Source: Coniochaeta sp. PMI_546
Taxonomy: Eukaryota; Ascomycota; Sordariomycetes; Coniochaetales; Coniochaetaceae
DNA: 64,000 nt
Reading direction: 5' to 3'
NCBI GenBank assembly: GCA_021432605.1
Contig: MU271158.1
Location: forward strand, 434,001 to 498,000
Shown here: positions 20,031 to 30,544 of the stretch, one piece after another
How positions within the stretch are numbered: position 1 is the stretch's first letter
Layout of the letters: every line of letters begins with the position of its first letter
Position numbers and translations under genes: made by a program
The notes under the pieces: generated by a model
The model's input: the letters and a program-made list of their open reading frames with translations, nothing else
Databases searched by the model: none
Told to the model about the DNA's origin: nothing

Positions 20031-23000
20031 TCACGCGAGCATTACCTTAGCCTTGCTCCGCCACTCGTCGGCTTTAGCTTGGTCCTTTAGACCGTCCAAA
20101 TATATCATCGAGCCCCGGAAAAAGGCTCTCGCAACATGTGGCCTGGCATCGGGCAAGGGCGAGAAAGAATCGATGCTCTGTTGCAAAAGGCTTCTGGACA
20201 TGTTCGTCAGTCCACGAGGAAGAAATTGCATTGATGTTCCCCATCCCACTTACATGGCGGTTTCGTGGTCCTGAAGCAGATCCGCTACATGGGCCGTGTT
20301 ATAGAATGAACAACAGGTGGCCGTGTGAAACGGCATGTTCTTCAGTCGGCCACGTAGGATCTTGGTGTGGAGGCCTAGCGCCTCTGCAAACCTGTTCTGG
20401 GCAACGCGCAGCTGAGCGAGCATGTACAGGGCTCTGTATCATCGTTGTTTTATCCGGTTAGTTATTCTCTGGCTATCTATCTGGGTCGTTGGCTGGAGAG
20501 GGGGGGAAAAGGGTATGACGTACTCGCTATGATTAAAATCGTCCTCACTCTCCAACCCTTGTAACCGCGAGATGGCTTCGTTTATCACCGTCTCCGCCAA
20601 GTCGAAATCGGCGGCGGCTATAGAGAAGGCGGAGTATCTCGCCAAAAACCGTGCGATATTGATCTTGTTGGGCGGGTTGTACTTTTTCTCGTGCTCCCGA
20701 ACCTGGTCGTAGTAGTAGCGGCTCAGCTCCATGTTGCCGAGACTTCCGTGACCCAGTGATAGGTTGAGATAGTTGTTGCCCACGAGCCAGTGTGCCTCGC
20801 CGTCTAGCTCTTGACGGAGTTCCAAGTTCTCGTGCCAGATACGTACTGCGTCTTCGACTTTTCTGGGGTTTTGTGCCATAATGACTGCTCTGATGCTTCG
20901 CGTGGAAGCTCGTAGCCTGCGATCCTCGCAAATGCGTTCTGCGAGTGGAAGGAGGTCTAAGGCGTGCTGAAATTGTGAAATTTCGAACAGGTACCTGGTC
21001 GGAGTCAGGCGTCGGTAGCTGCCGTAGATGGAAGGGGAATGAGGTTGCTTACCAGCATGTATCAGATAGGAGCTTTGGGAACGCCGAGTCGGGTTCAAGT
21101 GGGATCTTCAATCTTTCGAACGATTCGGCGAGGTTACATACATGGGGTAGGCACTCCTGAGCAAGATTCCACTTCTCAGCCTTGAAGTCATCTGGTGTCG
21201 CCGCGGATAGTCCTGTTGGGAAAGCGGCCGCAACTACCACTACCGCATCTTCAAAGCGGTTCGATCGTGTAAGCTGCGGTATGGCATCGAGGACTACGCT
21301 CTGCGTGAGGCGGTGGATACTCATGTCGCCAGAGTCAGTCTCAGTTTGTATGAGCCAAGCTTGCTCTAGCGAATGTTTCATCTCCCTTCCCATGTTGGTT
21401 AGCTGTCACGGCCATGCCTTCTACATCAGGGGTTATTGATTGTCTCACATAAACCCGTCAAAGATCGGCTGCAGGCGCTCCCTGTTGCAATGTACGGGGT
21501 CAACGTCCGTGAACATTGATGAGGGTATACGGTCTGGTTGTAGAAGCGCAAAAATCTCGATTAGCGCTCTATGGGCAGGATCCAGTCCCTGGAGACTCAG
21601 TTGCCAAAGACTGGAGATTGTGGCTGGGTAATCTGGCAGATTGACCTTGGCTCTGTGCACATTCTGCCAACTTCGCCTGTAGAAAGGCAGGAAGTTTCTT
21701 AGTCCACAGCCATACTTTTGGGTATAAGCCCCGACCTGGTTGATCAACAGCGGGAGACCGCCCAACGCCCGGCCAATTTCACAAGCCGTCTCGACATTCT
21801 CGTCTGTTCGAGGCACTTCGCCGAGGATAGACATTATGAGGTTGGCTGTGTGCTCGACCGATAGGTCTGAAACTCTCAGGCGTAGAGACACAGCTGTAGC
21901 TCCGATGGCATGGTCTCGGGAGGTGATGATGACTCCGCAGCCAGCTCGATCAGCTGGGTAATAGTCGCGTATATCATCGAAGCTGTTGACATTATCCAGA
22001 ACCACCAACCATGTTCCTTCTGAAATCAAGAACAGGTCAGTAAGAAGTCCTGCAGCGATGTCGAATGCGAACTCTCTGCTTACCAAATTCATTCAGCCAG
22101 TCCAGCAGCCGCTGTCTTGCCAAAGGTATCTTCTCTCCAGGGCTGACGTTTGCCGGCAGCAGACCAAGCCGTTCAGCGATGGTGCAAGCGTCTCCTGCAA
22201 TCTTCTCCCGATTTGCGGCTACGAGCCACAAGACTGCCGAAAAGGTTCCAGCTCTCTTTTTCGAGTGAGCTAGTTGTAACGCGAGCTGGGTTTTCCCAGA
22301 GCCGGGGTAGCCATATAATGCAATAGTTACGAAACGATCGTCGCATTTGGCTGAAGCGAAATGCTCTGTCAGCTGTTGCAATGCTTCATCTCGGCCTTGG
22401 AAGAACCTATTTAGAATGGTCGGAAGATGGTAATAGTCACTCCTCCGAGACTTGGTGGGAGACATGCTGAGTTTCTGAATTAAATCCTTGAGATCTGAGA
22501 GCTCGACGAGGTTCCTGGAGTGCCGAGCCTCTTCCAACGAGTCTCTTGCCTTGCTTGCTAAGCTTCGTAATGAGAGAGCTGTCTTGTCTGATGCCGCCTG
22601 GATATCGTGCCAATGTGCCTTAATCAACGTGGCTAAGGTAGTGACCACAATCGACGGTTCAGTCGACCTGACACGTGACAGAGTGGGTTCGTTCCTGCTT
22701 ACCATGCTGATGATCACGAAGGAAGGATATAACTTCACCGCAGAATCGAACAAGGATTGCATACATCTCCTCATATAAGTACCATGGCACGGACTGCGGC
22801 GAACGATAGTGCGAGACAGAACCAACGGTCGAGAGTTCCGCCCCGCACTCGTATATAAGCTTGACGGTATTAAGCCGGCGGATTTCTGTCGAGGTATGCT
22901 CTCCGTCGTGATCTATTTACAGACATAAGCCTACACTCTTATATGGGTGAGAAGGAGGATCGAGAGTTCTCTGTTACTTTGCATAGGAGGTATATAGATC

Positions 23001-23268
23001 CCCAAACATGATATCCAGTGGCATCTTTATCTTCGCATGTCTGGGCCACAGACTCCACTAATGTATGAAGATACTTCACTAGAGGATCTAGGAGTCGAGT
23101 GACGACATCCGGCAGCGCAAGCTTGTCGACAAGACGTATTATGATATCGGCATCTTTCACTTCCCGCAACGCGGCAAGATCCTCGTCAGGACCAAAGCGC
23201 TCTAGCTTGCTCTTGTAGCTCGCAAATGTATTCTGCAGAGTTGGTGCCATCTGGATAGACTGCTGCAA
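20031..23268 (-). CDS. NB-ARC / TPR NOD-like receptor (STAND protein)
   Basis: Eight minus-strand exons give a consistent model of 882 residues: 23268-22978, 22793-22703, 22632-22084, 22019-21449, 21385-21053, 20994-20524, 20433-20254 and 20193-20031. The N-terminus resembles the helical domain of fungal STAND proteins (GYHVWGSIYLLCK, then YEEMYAILVRFCGEVISFLR). The NB-ARC domain has a Walker A GYPGSGKTQLALQLA, a Walker B WLVVLDNV, GVIITSRDH and GLPLLINQ. A winged-helix-like region ends in MSIHRLTQSVVLD. TPR-like repeats follow (FEISQFQHALDLLPLAERI, QNRFAEALGLHTKIL). Such receptors act in heterokaryon incompatibility or immune-like responses. The exon 1-2 intron removes a stretch that looks coding, and the frame continues past the final TGA; see findings. 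Confidence 0.8.
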
Positions 23269-23852
23269 CAGTTGCCATCAACCGGTCCAAAGTCGGGTCT
23301 GGTATGGATTCCTCGCATGCTGCGGTCAATGGTGTCATAGTTGAAGGGGTATTGCAAAAGTCAGAGAGGCAGAGAAGAGGTGCGTCCTGCTCAGGTGTGC
23401 CCTGCTTTTACATGCATACGCGCAGAAAGATGCACTTCTGGCCTCCGACCGTCAATCCAATCGGGTTATCTGTCGGCCTGTCATGATTTTGGCTGACCGG
23501 CCGAGTCGCACGACTCGGCCTTGTGCATCTGCGGTCTAGTATGAGAACTAGTAGTACACAGGTTTCATAGGCTTCATGTCCGGTTCTGTCAAAAGCACGT
23601 TTTGCAAGATATCTAGGAGCATCGTGCCGCCGAAACGGTCAAGAGTCTAATTATCCCTATGTTAGGACTTCAACCCAGGTTGAACACACAACACAACTTG
23701 CTCCTGTATACGTCATACCCATGTTCGAAGATCCCAGTGCTGCTATCTGTGATGAGACTATGGCCCTTCAAGAAGCATTGTAGATCCATTTTCGTGTTAC
23801 AATGTCAGCCAGCTATAAGCCTAGAACTGGTCTTCTCGGTCTTTCTATCAGG
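23269..23852. other. Intergenic: receptor promoter
   Basis: No supported gene. An in-frame alternative ATG upstream of the receptor (near 23338, starting MTPLTAACEESIP) opens a frame of about 50 codons that is not the receptor frame. It could be a short upstream ORF. Confidence 0.4.
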
Positions 23853-24300
23853 TTACCACTGACGCCAAAGCTGCAGTATTGATACAACGAAGGCAAAGAA
23901 GTTGAGAATCAAGCCTGTGAGACCAATGAGTAGGATAATCCAAAATGTCATCCAGTCAGCCGAGTTTCTCTTGTCGTGCCATATTTCTCTCCAACCTCGG
24001 GGCTTCCTGTCATCAAGATGGCCCTTGACACGCATAATGCGGTCTCGGAGAAAAGGAAAGGTTGATTACAGCCTGTACATGTCTCAATCCGGGAGTCGAT
24101 TGCCAATGCTTGATTTGGCTGCCTGACAAAGGTTGAACAGCAACGGATCCCTCATCTGCTGGCTATATAACCTCCGGAACCGATCCCGGGATGCTTTGTC
24201 CTGTCCGAACAGTAGGCGATACGACAGCAACACCTCGTCTAGATAGTCAAATACTTGCCACTCCTGCATCCAGTGGGCATCGCAAGTATCCAGACAACAA
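23853..24300 (-). pseudogene. 3' portion of a fungal C-terminal-anchored membrane protein
   Basis: Two well-formed exons, 24300-24128 and 24043-23853, join in phase and end at a stop. The protein reads DAHWMQEWQVFDYLDEVLLS, YRLLFGQDKASRDRF and RDPLLFNLY, then KPRGWREIWHDKRNSADWMT, and closes with one hydrophobic helix (TFWIILLIGLTGLILNFFAF). The W-x-DKRNSA-W-TFW motif before a terminal membrane helix is familiar from a widespread, uncharacterised fungal family whose members are several hundred residues long. I cannot find the rest of the protein upstream: sequence to 24700 has no matching exon. It is probably a 5'-truncated relic, although missed upstream exons are possible. Confidence 0.45.
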
Positions 24301-24707
24301 CTGCAAATATCGTTGATGTCAGATTACGGACGGTGGTAACTAAGAGAGGGACAGAGATCATGTCATTTATTCAAGATAATGCCTGTCTTACCTTTGCAAT
24401 ATTGATCGATCACACAGGTCAGACCCGTTGGCATTATTGGATGTCGCTGCTACAGGAATGCTTGCAAGACAGTAGCTGGGATACTGGAACAAATACAGAG
24501 TTCCCGTCTCGATGTCGAGGTGAAGGTGAGGTAGTCTGCTCTGCCCTCAGTACTCAGGTGCGATTTCCGAGCTATCTTATGTGCCAGCCGCCTCAACTCA
24601 GACTGTTCGTTGCCTTTTTGTTCTTGGCCGTGCTGGGCCGAATCTATCTTTCATTCATGTCGACCATCCCACAATCCGAAGACATAGTCGTAACGTCGTC
24701 GAGCGAC

Positions 24708-25751
24708 ATGGCAGCTAAGAATGTTCTGATCATAGGCAGCTGAGTCTATAACGGAAGCCCCAAGTTTCTGTGATATATGACTTGACTAATGGATCTCGTC
24801 ACTGAGAAGCCAAGCATGGTATCGGTCTAGAGCTTGTGAAGAAGTTTAAGGTTAAAGGATACAACGTTTATGGGTCTGTCCGATCTGTAGACAATGATAG
24901 CGATGAGCTTGGCCCGGTAACTATTGACTATTTAGTCTGGTTTCCTCACCAAGAGAACCCAAAACTGACATGGGCACTGTTAGCTCAAGGAAATCGCGAC
25001 CGAGATCTATTCGATCGACCTGACACAGGAGGAAATGGTGAAGTCAGCAGCCGAGACATGGGGCGACAGGCCGCTCGATCTGCTCGTCAACTCTGCTGGT
25101 AGTGGCTGGCTTATCCTTTGTTGGGTCTATGGCATAGCCACTGATTGCCGGCACAGGGCTCGGACCGAAACCTTTCGACTGGGATGATCACAGTGCCGAC
25201 GACCTCATGGACAAGTTCCGCGTGAATGTCGTTGTACGATGAGATCGCTTGCCGTGACCAGATTGCCCGGGATATCAACTAACTCGACTCTGCAAGGGAC
25301 CATTCCTGGCGATCAAGCACTTTTACCCCGCGCTACAGCGTAGCCGGCAGGCCAATATCATCAACATATCCTCCAACATGGCTTCTATGTCTTCACTCAT
25401 CGGTTCGTGGAGCCGCATTTCATACCGTACGCCGCGAGTCGTGTGTTTGGGCTAACTAGGTCATTCCCTTTCTTTTTAGAAAACCGGCGGGGAAGATCGC
25501 TCGGCTATCGCCTCAGCAAGACTGCCCTCAACCAGCTCACTGTTAGCTTGGGTAGGGAGTTTCGCTCTCACGACAGTAAGGTGACGGTCAATACAATCCA
25601 TCCAGGATGGCTTCCAACCGCAATCTCCAGTTTCACAGGCCCGGACGACATGGATGTCCAAACGGGGCTCATGGTTGAGACAATTGAGCGATTCCGGCCT
25701 GACGAGACGGGCTTGTATGTCAATGCCAAAGGAGAGGACATGCCTTGGTAA
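24708..25751 (+). CDS. Short-chain dehydrogenase/reductase (SDR)
   Basis: Six exons: 24708-24738, 24810-24916, 24990-25098, 25157-25233, 25297-25402 and 25480-25751, giving 233 residues. The dinucleotide-binding motif is rebuilt across intron 1: VLIIGTKHGIGLELVKKF (Gly-x3-Gly-x-Gly). DLLVNSAG is the NNAG-equivalent. NIINISSNMASM carries the Ser and GYRLSKTALNQL the Tyr-x3-Lys catalytic pair. FRVNVVGPFLAIKHFYPALQ is the expected helix, and the C-terminus reads HPGWLPTAISSF. All these sites are present. Substrate unknown; the family includes C-factor-like and carbonyl reductases. Introns 2-5 are GT-AG, but the only in-phase donor for intron 1 is GC (GCTGAG), and without that splice a TGA follows GGC-AGC directly. 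Confidence 0.75.
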
Positions 25752-26107
25752 TTTGTTGCGACTACTGGAGTGGAGCGGATCTGAGGAGTTGGGATTAACA
25801 TTGGCCTATGTATTGCTCACGGGCTATTTGGAACAATCTGGGGCACATGTCTATGAGATTGAATTACGACAAAACAAAACACATGTGATGTTGACAATAC
25901 GAGGTGTACTGATTGACTAATTATGGCTTATAATACCAGGTATCGCTTCGTAATCGGCTTGATGTCACTGTTGTGATGTTGCCTTTGGACCATTTTGTTC
26001 GGCATCTTGCTTGCTATAAACATAGTCTACGCCAGTAACATGCAGGGAATGCTTAGGCATCGCATAGCCTGAGAGCTGCCGCTTTCCATTCACCGACGCC
26101 TGCACAT
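25752..26107. other. Intergenic, convergent gene ends
   Basis: AT-rich 3' sequence between the SDR (plus) and the CmcJ/AsaB-like gene (minus). No gene seen. Confidence 0.5.
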
Positions 26108-27238
26108 TCATTCTTGCCTCGTGAATACCAGCGATCGCGTCTCCACACTCTTCCGCCTGGGCACGTCTGGCGCTGCCAGAGGATTCCGAAACGTCCCGTG
26201 TGCGCATGCTTGAGTGGCATTCAAATCAGTTTCAAGAGGAGACATAGAGAGTGGTGCCTGTTCCCATCACATAGACCTACCTCCTCTGTTGCCGGGTACG
26301 GCTGAGTCGAAACTCGCGAATAGTACCATCTCATCAGTGCGTTGCTCAGGAAGCGAGTACCAAACTTGGGTTTTCGAGAACTTGGGGTGCAGAAACTCGC
26401 CCACAAAGTCGGGCATCACTTGATCGGTTGCGATGAGGTCTTCCTCGGTAAAGGTCCTGCGGTCTCCCAGGATTAGTGGATAGTCGACGGCAGGATTGGC
26501 GATCGGAATCCAGGTGCTGATTGTCAAGTGTCAGACTTCGTCCATTCTGGCCAGCTCTAAGTACAAACTTGATCACTCGTGCCCTCCAGCGCGGGGTGAA
26601 AAGCTCCTCGAGCTCTTGAGGTTGTAGATGCAATTTAAACCGTGTTTGAGCACCGTTGCGCGACAAATCTGCTCGATTTTCACGGTTAGGTCTCACATTG
26701 AGCGACGAGTATGCACGCAGACAGTTCTTCTCTATTCTTACCAGCGTGTATGAGATTCACAACGTCTATAGCTTGGTTCCGGATATCTGTCCGTTCAGTG
26801 TCGGCCCCTTGTGCGGACCGAACCTGCTCCAGGGTCAGCATCCTCATGTTGCAAGTCGCAATAGCGGGCCAATCTCCTACACACCCGGAGGTCATATGGG
26901 TATACGTGTTGAGTCTGGAACTTGTTCTTCAAGAAACCAGCAACGTTACGCAGGTGGGTGTCCACATCAGTAGCGGAGGATATCTGGCCCTGAGGTTCGT
27001 AGGGAACGTACTCGAAGCCGTGAACGTCGAGAGAGAAGTCGGCTTTTCGCGGCCGGCTGTCATAGATTGGCACACTGCTTCGAATTTCGGTCTTAATGTT
27101 TGTCCTCGCAGTTTCTTGATCTTCCGGAAGCGGCCCGACAATTCGATAAGGCTTCTCTTCTACCCATTCCTCGGTGTCGAGTATAAAACACAGGTCGGCA
27201 TGGGCCATCACCCCAGCGTTAACTTTGCTAGGGTCCAT
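26108..27238 (-). CDS. CmcJ / AsaB-type hydroxylase-desaturase family protein
   Basis: Five exons: 27238-26885, 26823-26742, 26668-26569, 26516-26281 and 26208-26108, giving 290 residues, the usual family size. Family landmarks appear in order: a pre-core segment FSLDVHGFEYVPYEP, VYPYDLRVRSAQGADTERTD, HADLSRNGAQTRF (rebuilt across an intron), RVINTWIPIANP with YPLILGDRRTF, WYSLPEQRTDEMVLFASFDS, and the end ACAHGTFRNPLAAP then RSLVFTRQE. Members are often annotated as GA4-desaturase-like or 7alpha-cephem-methoxylase CmcJ-like. They act as oxygenases or desaturases in fungal secondary metabolism (AsaB of aspergillic acid). Substrate unknown. The adjacent convergent SDR is a plausible partner. 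Introns are 52-73 nt with good signals. Confidence 0.85.
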
Positions 27239-27960
27239 GATCGGCTATTCCGTAGTGCAGCTAGACCTCACAGCTTCGTAATAGAGACCTACTCGAGTGG
27301 ATGCAGTTGAACAAGTAGGAGCTCCAAGGGGGCGGGGGTCATGGATACCCCGAATTTGAGACGCAGAGGCGAGATAGGAGGACATGTAGGAAGAGAAGTG
27401 CAGTTTACGATAGATCGCCAGCCATCCTTGTCGGAAGGATTGTGGACGTCGACCTCTGACAAGCTGAACCCATGACTAAAGAAATGAGGTCACCTCGCCG
27501 GCGTTGGATGCTATCGTCTCAGGCTGGGACACGTCACAAATGCTTCTTTTCTTCGTAACGAAATGGTGATGAGAATGAGACCATGATTTGTCGGTCTCTA
27601 TTCGACATGCTTCAAACATGAGTTATCGTGGGGGATAGGATCTTAAGTGGCTAAGAGCTGCAGGCGATAACCAGGCAAGAAATGTCCAGAGCGGCGTCGT
27701 GGTCTCCTTGAACGCCAATGTAGTCTTGTGATGGCTCTCAGCGACCTGCCACCTGTCGTATATTTAGACCCGGTTCTATCCAACGTGTTCCAGGCAGCCC
27801 TTTTAAGAATCCTTTCGACAAGAAGTTGAGAACAAGAAACTTCAAGTTCCGGCACCTTTCACACATCTCGAACGAGGTAAGACTATTCAGAGCTCTCCAG
27901 ATCCGACCAAACAGTCTCTCACACATAAGCGAAGGATCACTTTCAGCAACAACCTTGAAC
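27239..27960. other. Divergent promoter region
   Basis: Lies between the minus-strand CmcJ/AsaB-like gene and a small plus-strand reading frame. A TATA-like TATATTTA lies at about 27758-27765. No other gene seen. Confidence 0.4.
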
Positions 27961-28191
27961 ATGCCTGCAACTGAGCAGACTGAGCAGACTGAGCTGCGTG
28001 CTCCGCATGAGGAGCCTCGTCACCAGGATGAGGAGTCTGACTCGCAGTCGGATGCTGAATCCGTTGGCGAGCCGAAGCAGACCTGGAAGAAATTCCACGC
28101 GGTACCCAAGGTCAAGCCCATTGACCCGACCCTGTCTGGGCTGCTGAGGGTCCGCTTTGAGCAGTGCCCTATTGGCGGCGGGGGCGGCTAG
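27961..28191 (+). CDS. Small acidic hypothetical protein, 76 residues
   Basis: The open frame starts MPATEQTEQTELRAPHEE, with three TEQ/TEL tandem units encoded by a repeated 9-mer (actgagcag). An acidic, Ser/Glu-rich stretch follows (DEESDSQSDAESVGEP), then a more conserved-looking basic tail, KFHAVPKVKPIDPTLSG, and a Gly run. The frame extends upstream without a stop to 27826, but the acidic part begins at this ATG. I recognise no family and see no signal peptide. It could be a short regulatory protein or spurious. Confidence 0.35.
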   Translation: MPATEQTEQTELRAPHEEPRHQDEESDSQSDAESVGEPKQTWKKFHAVPKVKPIDPTLSGLLRVRFEQCPIGGGGG

Positions 28192-28823
28192 ATTGTTGGT
28201 TTTGTGGAGGTTTCAACTGCTGTGTAGAAATGGAAAGAGTGCTAGTACGGGCAGTCAGGCTTTCGGCATGGGAGGTGGATGGTTTGCTGCAGTTGAAAAT
28301 AACCCAGGAAGTCAGTCTAGGTACCTAACTACTTTACATACCAGACAGAAATAACTTCCAGGTTGTCGCTCGTTTCCTGACAGCTTGATGCGGCTTCCCC
28401 GCTTCTGTGCCATCTGTGACACACAACTGCCCTTCCAATATGATGTCCTCTGTGTCCACGTCGGTCTGCTCAGACGAGATAGACATGTCAAATCCCAGTG
28501 ATACTACATCAATGCATATATAGCTTAAGGTACAGGTAGCTAAGTCCTACCTCTATGGCGTGTCCTTGTCTTTTCGCACGGGCGGAGTCGATGTGTGAGT
28601 GGACAGGCTTTGCATGGGCATGCATGTCCTCCTGTAGGATTCCGAAGCACAGTGCGAGAGCAGTGGTAGCCGGTAACGAAGGAAGCCTCTCGGGTCGATT
28701 GGTCTTTCCTAATTAGAGCATCATCACACCGACTGCAGTGATGGTGGTCGTCAATGTTCTATCACCGGGCACCGAGACACATCAACTTCTGCAGCCAGAG
28801 TTAGTGTCTGGTATCTTGACCGC
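28192..28823. other. Intergenic: amidase promoter region
   Basis: No supported gene. Confidence 0.45.
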
Positions 28824-30544
28824 GTGGAAGCAAGCATGAAGCTTGACAACACATCTCGTCCAGGTTTAATGGACATGACTCTGGACGACTTTCGAGCGGG
28901 CTTGCAGGGCCATTTCTTCACCTCTGTCGATCTAGTAGAGACGTATCTGAGACGGATCGAAGAAGTGAACACCAGGGTCCGAGCGATCACAGAAGTTGAC
29001 CCTACGGCGCTGGCTCAAGCAAGGCTTCTCGATGAAGAGCGTGCAGACGGCGAGATACGAAGGTCAAGGACCGCATTCTTCTGCCCAGTGATTCTTTCAT
29101 AGGAGCTGACATAAGACTCAGCCCATTACACGGACTTCCCATGGTCCTTAAGAATCAGTTTGCTACCTACAACTTGGATAATACCTCGGGATCGACAGCA
29201 CTGAAAGGTGCGAGGACGGGCAGGGATGCTTCCGTTGTGAAGAAACTGCGCGATGCCGGTGTCATCATCTTGGGCATCGCCAACCTCACACAGTGGGGCA
29301 ACAATCGAAACCCTCCGACCGCCGGAAACGGCTGGAGCGCAGATGGCGGGCAGGCGGTTGGAGTATTTCTCGAAAACCAGGATCCCTGGGGAAGTAGTAC
29401 CGGCTCCGCCATAGCGACCGCCCTGGGTCTCGCTTTCGCAGGACTCGGCACCGAGGTCGAGGGCAGCCTCACCTGCGTGGCCGAGAGGAGCAATTTGGTG
29501 GGCTTCAAGCCAACCGCGGGCTTGGTATCCCGTGACTTGGTCATGTTGTCGAAACGAATTGGCTCAGTTGGCCACATTACCAGGTGCGTCAAAGATGCCG
29601 CAGCGATCCTCAGCGTCATCGCCGGCAAACGCGTCGGCGACCCCGGCACCGCGTCGATCCCATTCGACACAATGCCAGACTACACTAAGTTCTGTATCTC
29701 GGACGGACTCGACGGCGCAAGGATAGGCGTGCCTCGGAATGCGCTCAAAGGCAACCCTCCACAGGTAGAGCTCACCCCGACCGTGTCCGAGGCTTTCGAG
29801 CGGTACATCGAGCTGATGCGTCGAGTCGGGGCCCAAGTCGTGGACACACACTTTGAGGGATTCGACGAGGCGCTCACGAGCAAATCTCCAGCTGTGGTCA
29901 AGCGCACCGATTTCAAACTTGACCTGGCAAAGTACTTTGAGAAGCTTGAGCACAACCCCAACGACATCCGCACGCTTGGCGACGTGATCCGCTGGACGCA
30001 AAATGATCCCCGAGAAGAGTACCCGTGTCGTGACACCAAGGGTTTCGAGAATGCCTGGGCCAGCTTGAACGACCGAGACAGTGTGGAGTTCAAGGCCGCG
30101 CTCGAATTCATGCAGTGGCTGGCCAACGAAGGCGGCATTCGTGGCGCCCTTGAACGACATAATCTAGACGCCCCCATCCTTCCAACCTGCGTCTCTCCAC
30201 TCGTGCCGCATTTGGGAGGATACCCGATCATTAGCGTCTCACTGGGATTCTATCCAGAAGACACGGAGCTGAAGATGTGCCCACGAGGAGATATGACAGA
30301 ACGAGGTCCAAACCTACCGTGAGTTGAAACTACTGCCAGCAGTGCCGAGTAGATAAGTACTAACACTCGAGCGCTCCTATATAGCTTTGGGCTCAGCTTT
30401 ATTGGAGACTTGTATTCCGAGGAGAAACTGATAAAGTATGCTTATGCATTTGAGTATCACACGGAGGCTAGGAAACTTGGTCGACCGATCATCAAGCCTA
30501 CCACAGAGTTGATCTGGAGATCTGTCTCCTCGTTTCCCTCATAG
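28824..30544 (+). CDS. Amidase-signature family hydrolase
   Basis: Three exons, 28824-29062, 29122-30318 and 30385-30544, encode 531 residues; an ATG at 28869 is an alternative start. The Ser-cisSer-Lys triad is present: Lys about 90 in GLPMVLKNQF, Ser about 172 in PWGSSTGSAIA, and nucleophile Ser about 195 in GTEVEGSLTC. The N-terminal helix (FTSVDLVETYLRRIEEVN) and SPLHGLP, rebuilt at the first splice, are typical. The C-terminus reads FGLSFIGDLYSEEKLIKYAY. The family hydrolyses amides such as acetamide, fatty-acid amides or peptide amides; the substrate cannot be read from sequence. There is no clear signal peptide. The signature is slightly divergent (CVAERSNLVG for the common CPASRNGVVG), but catalytic residues are kept. 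Confidence 0.9.
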
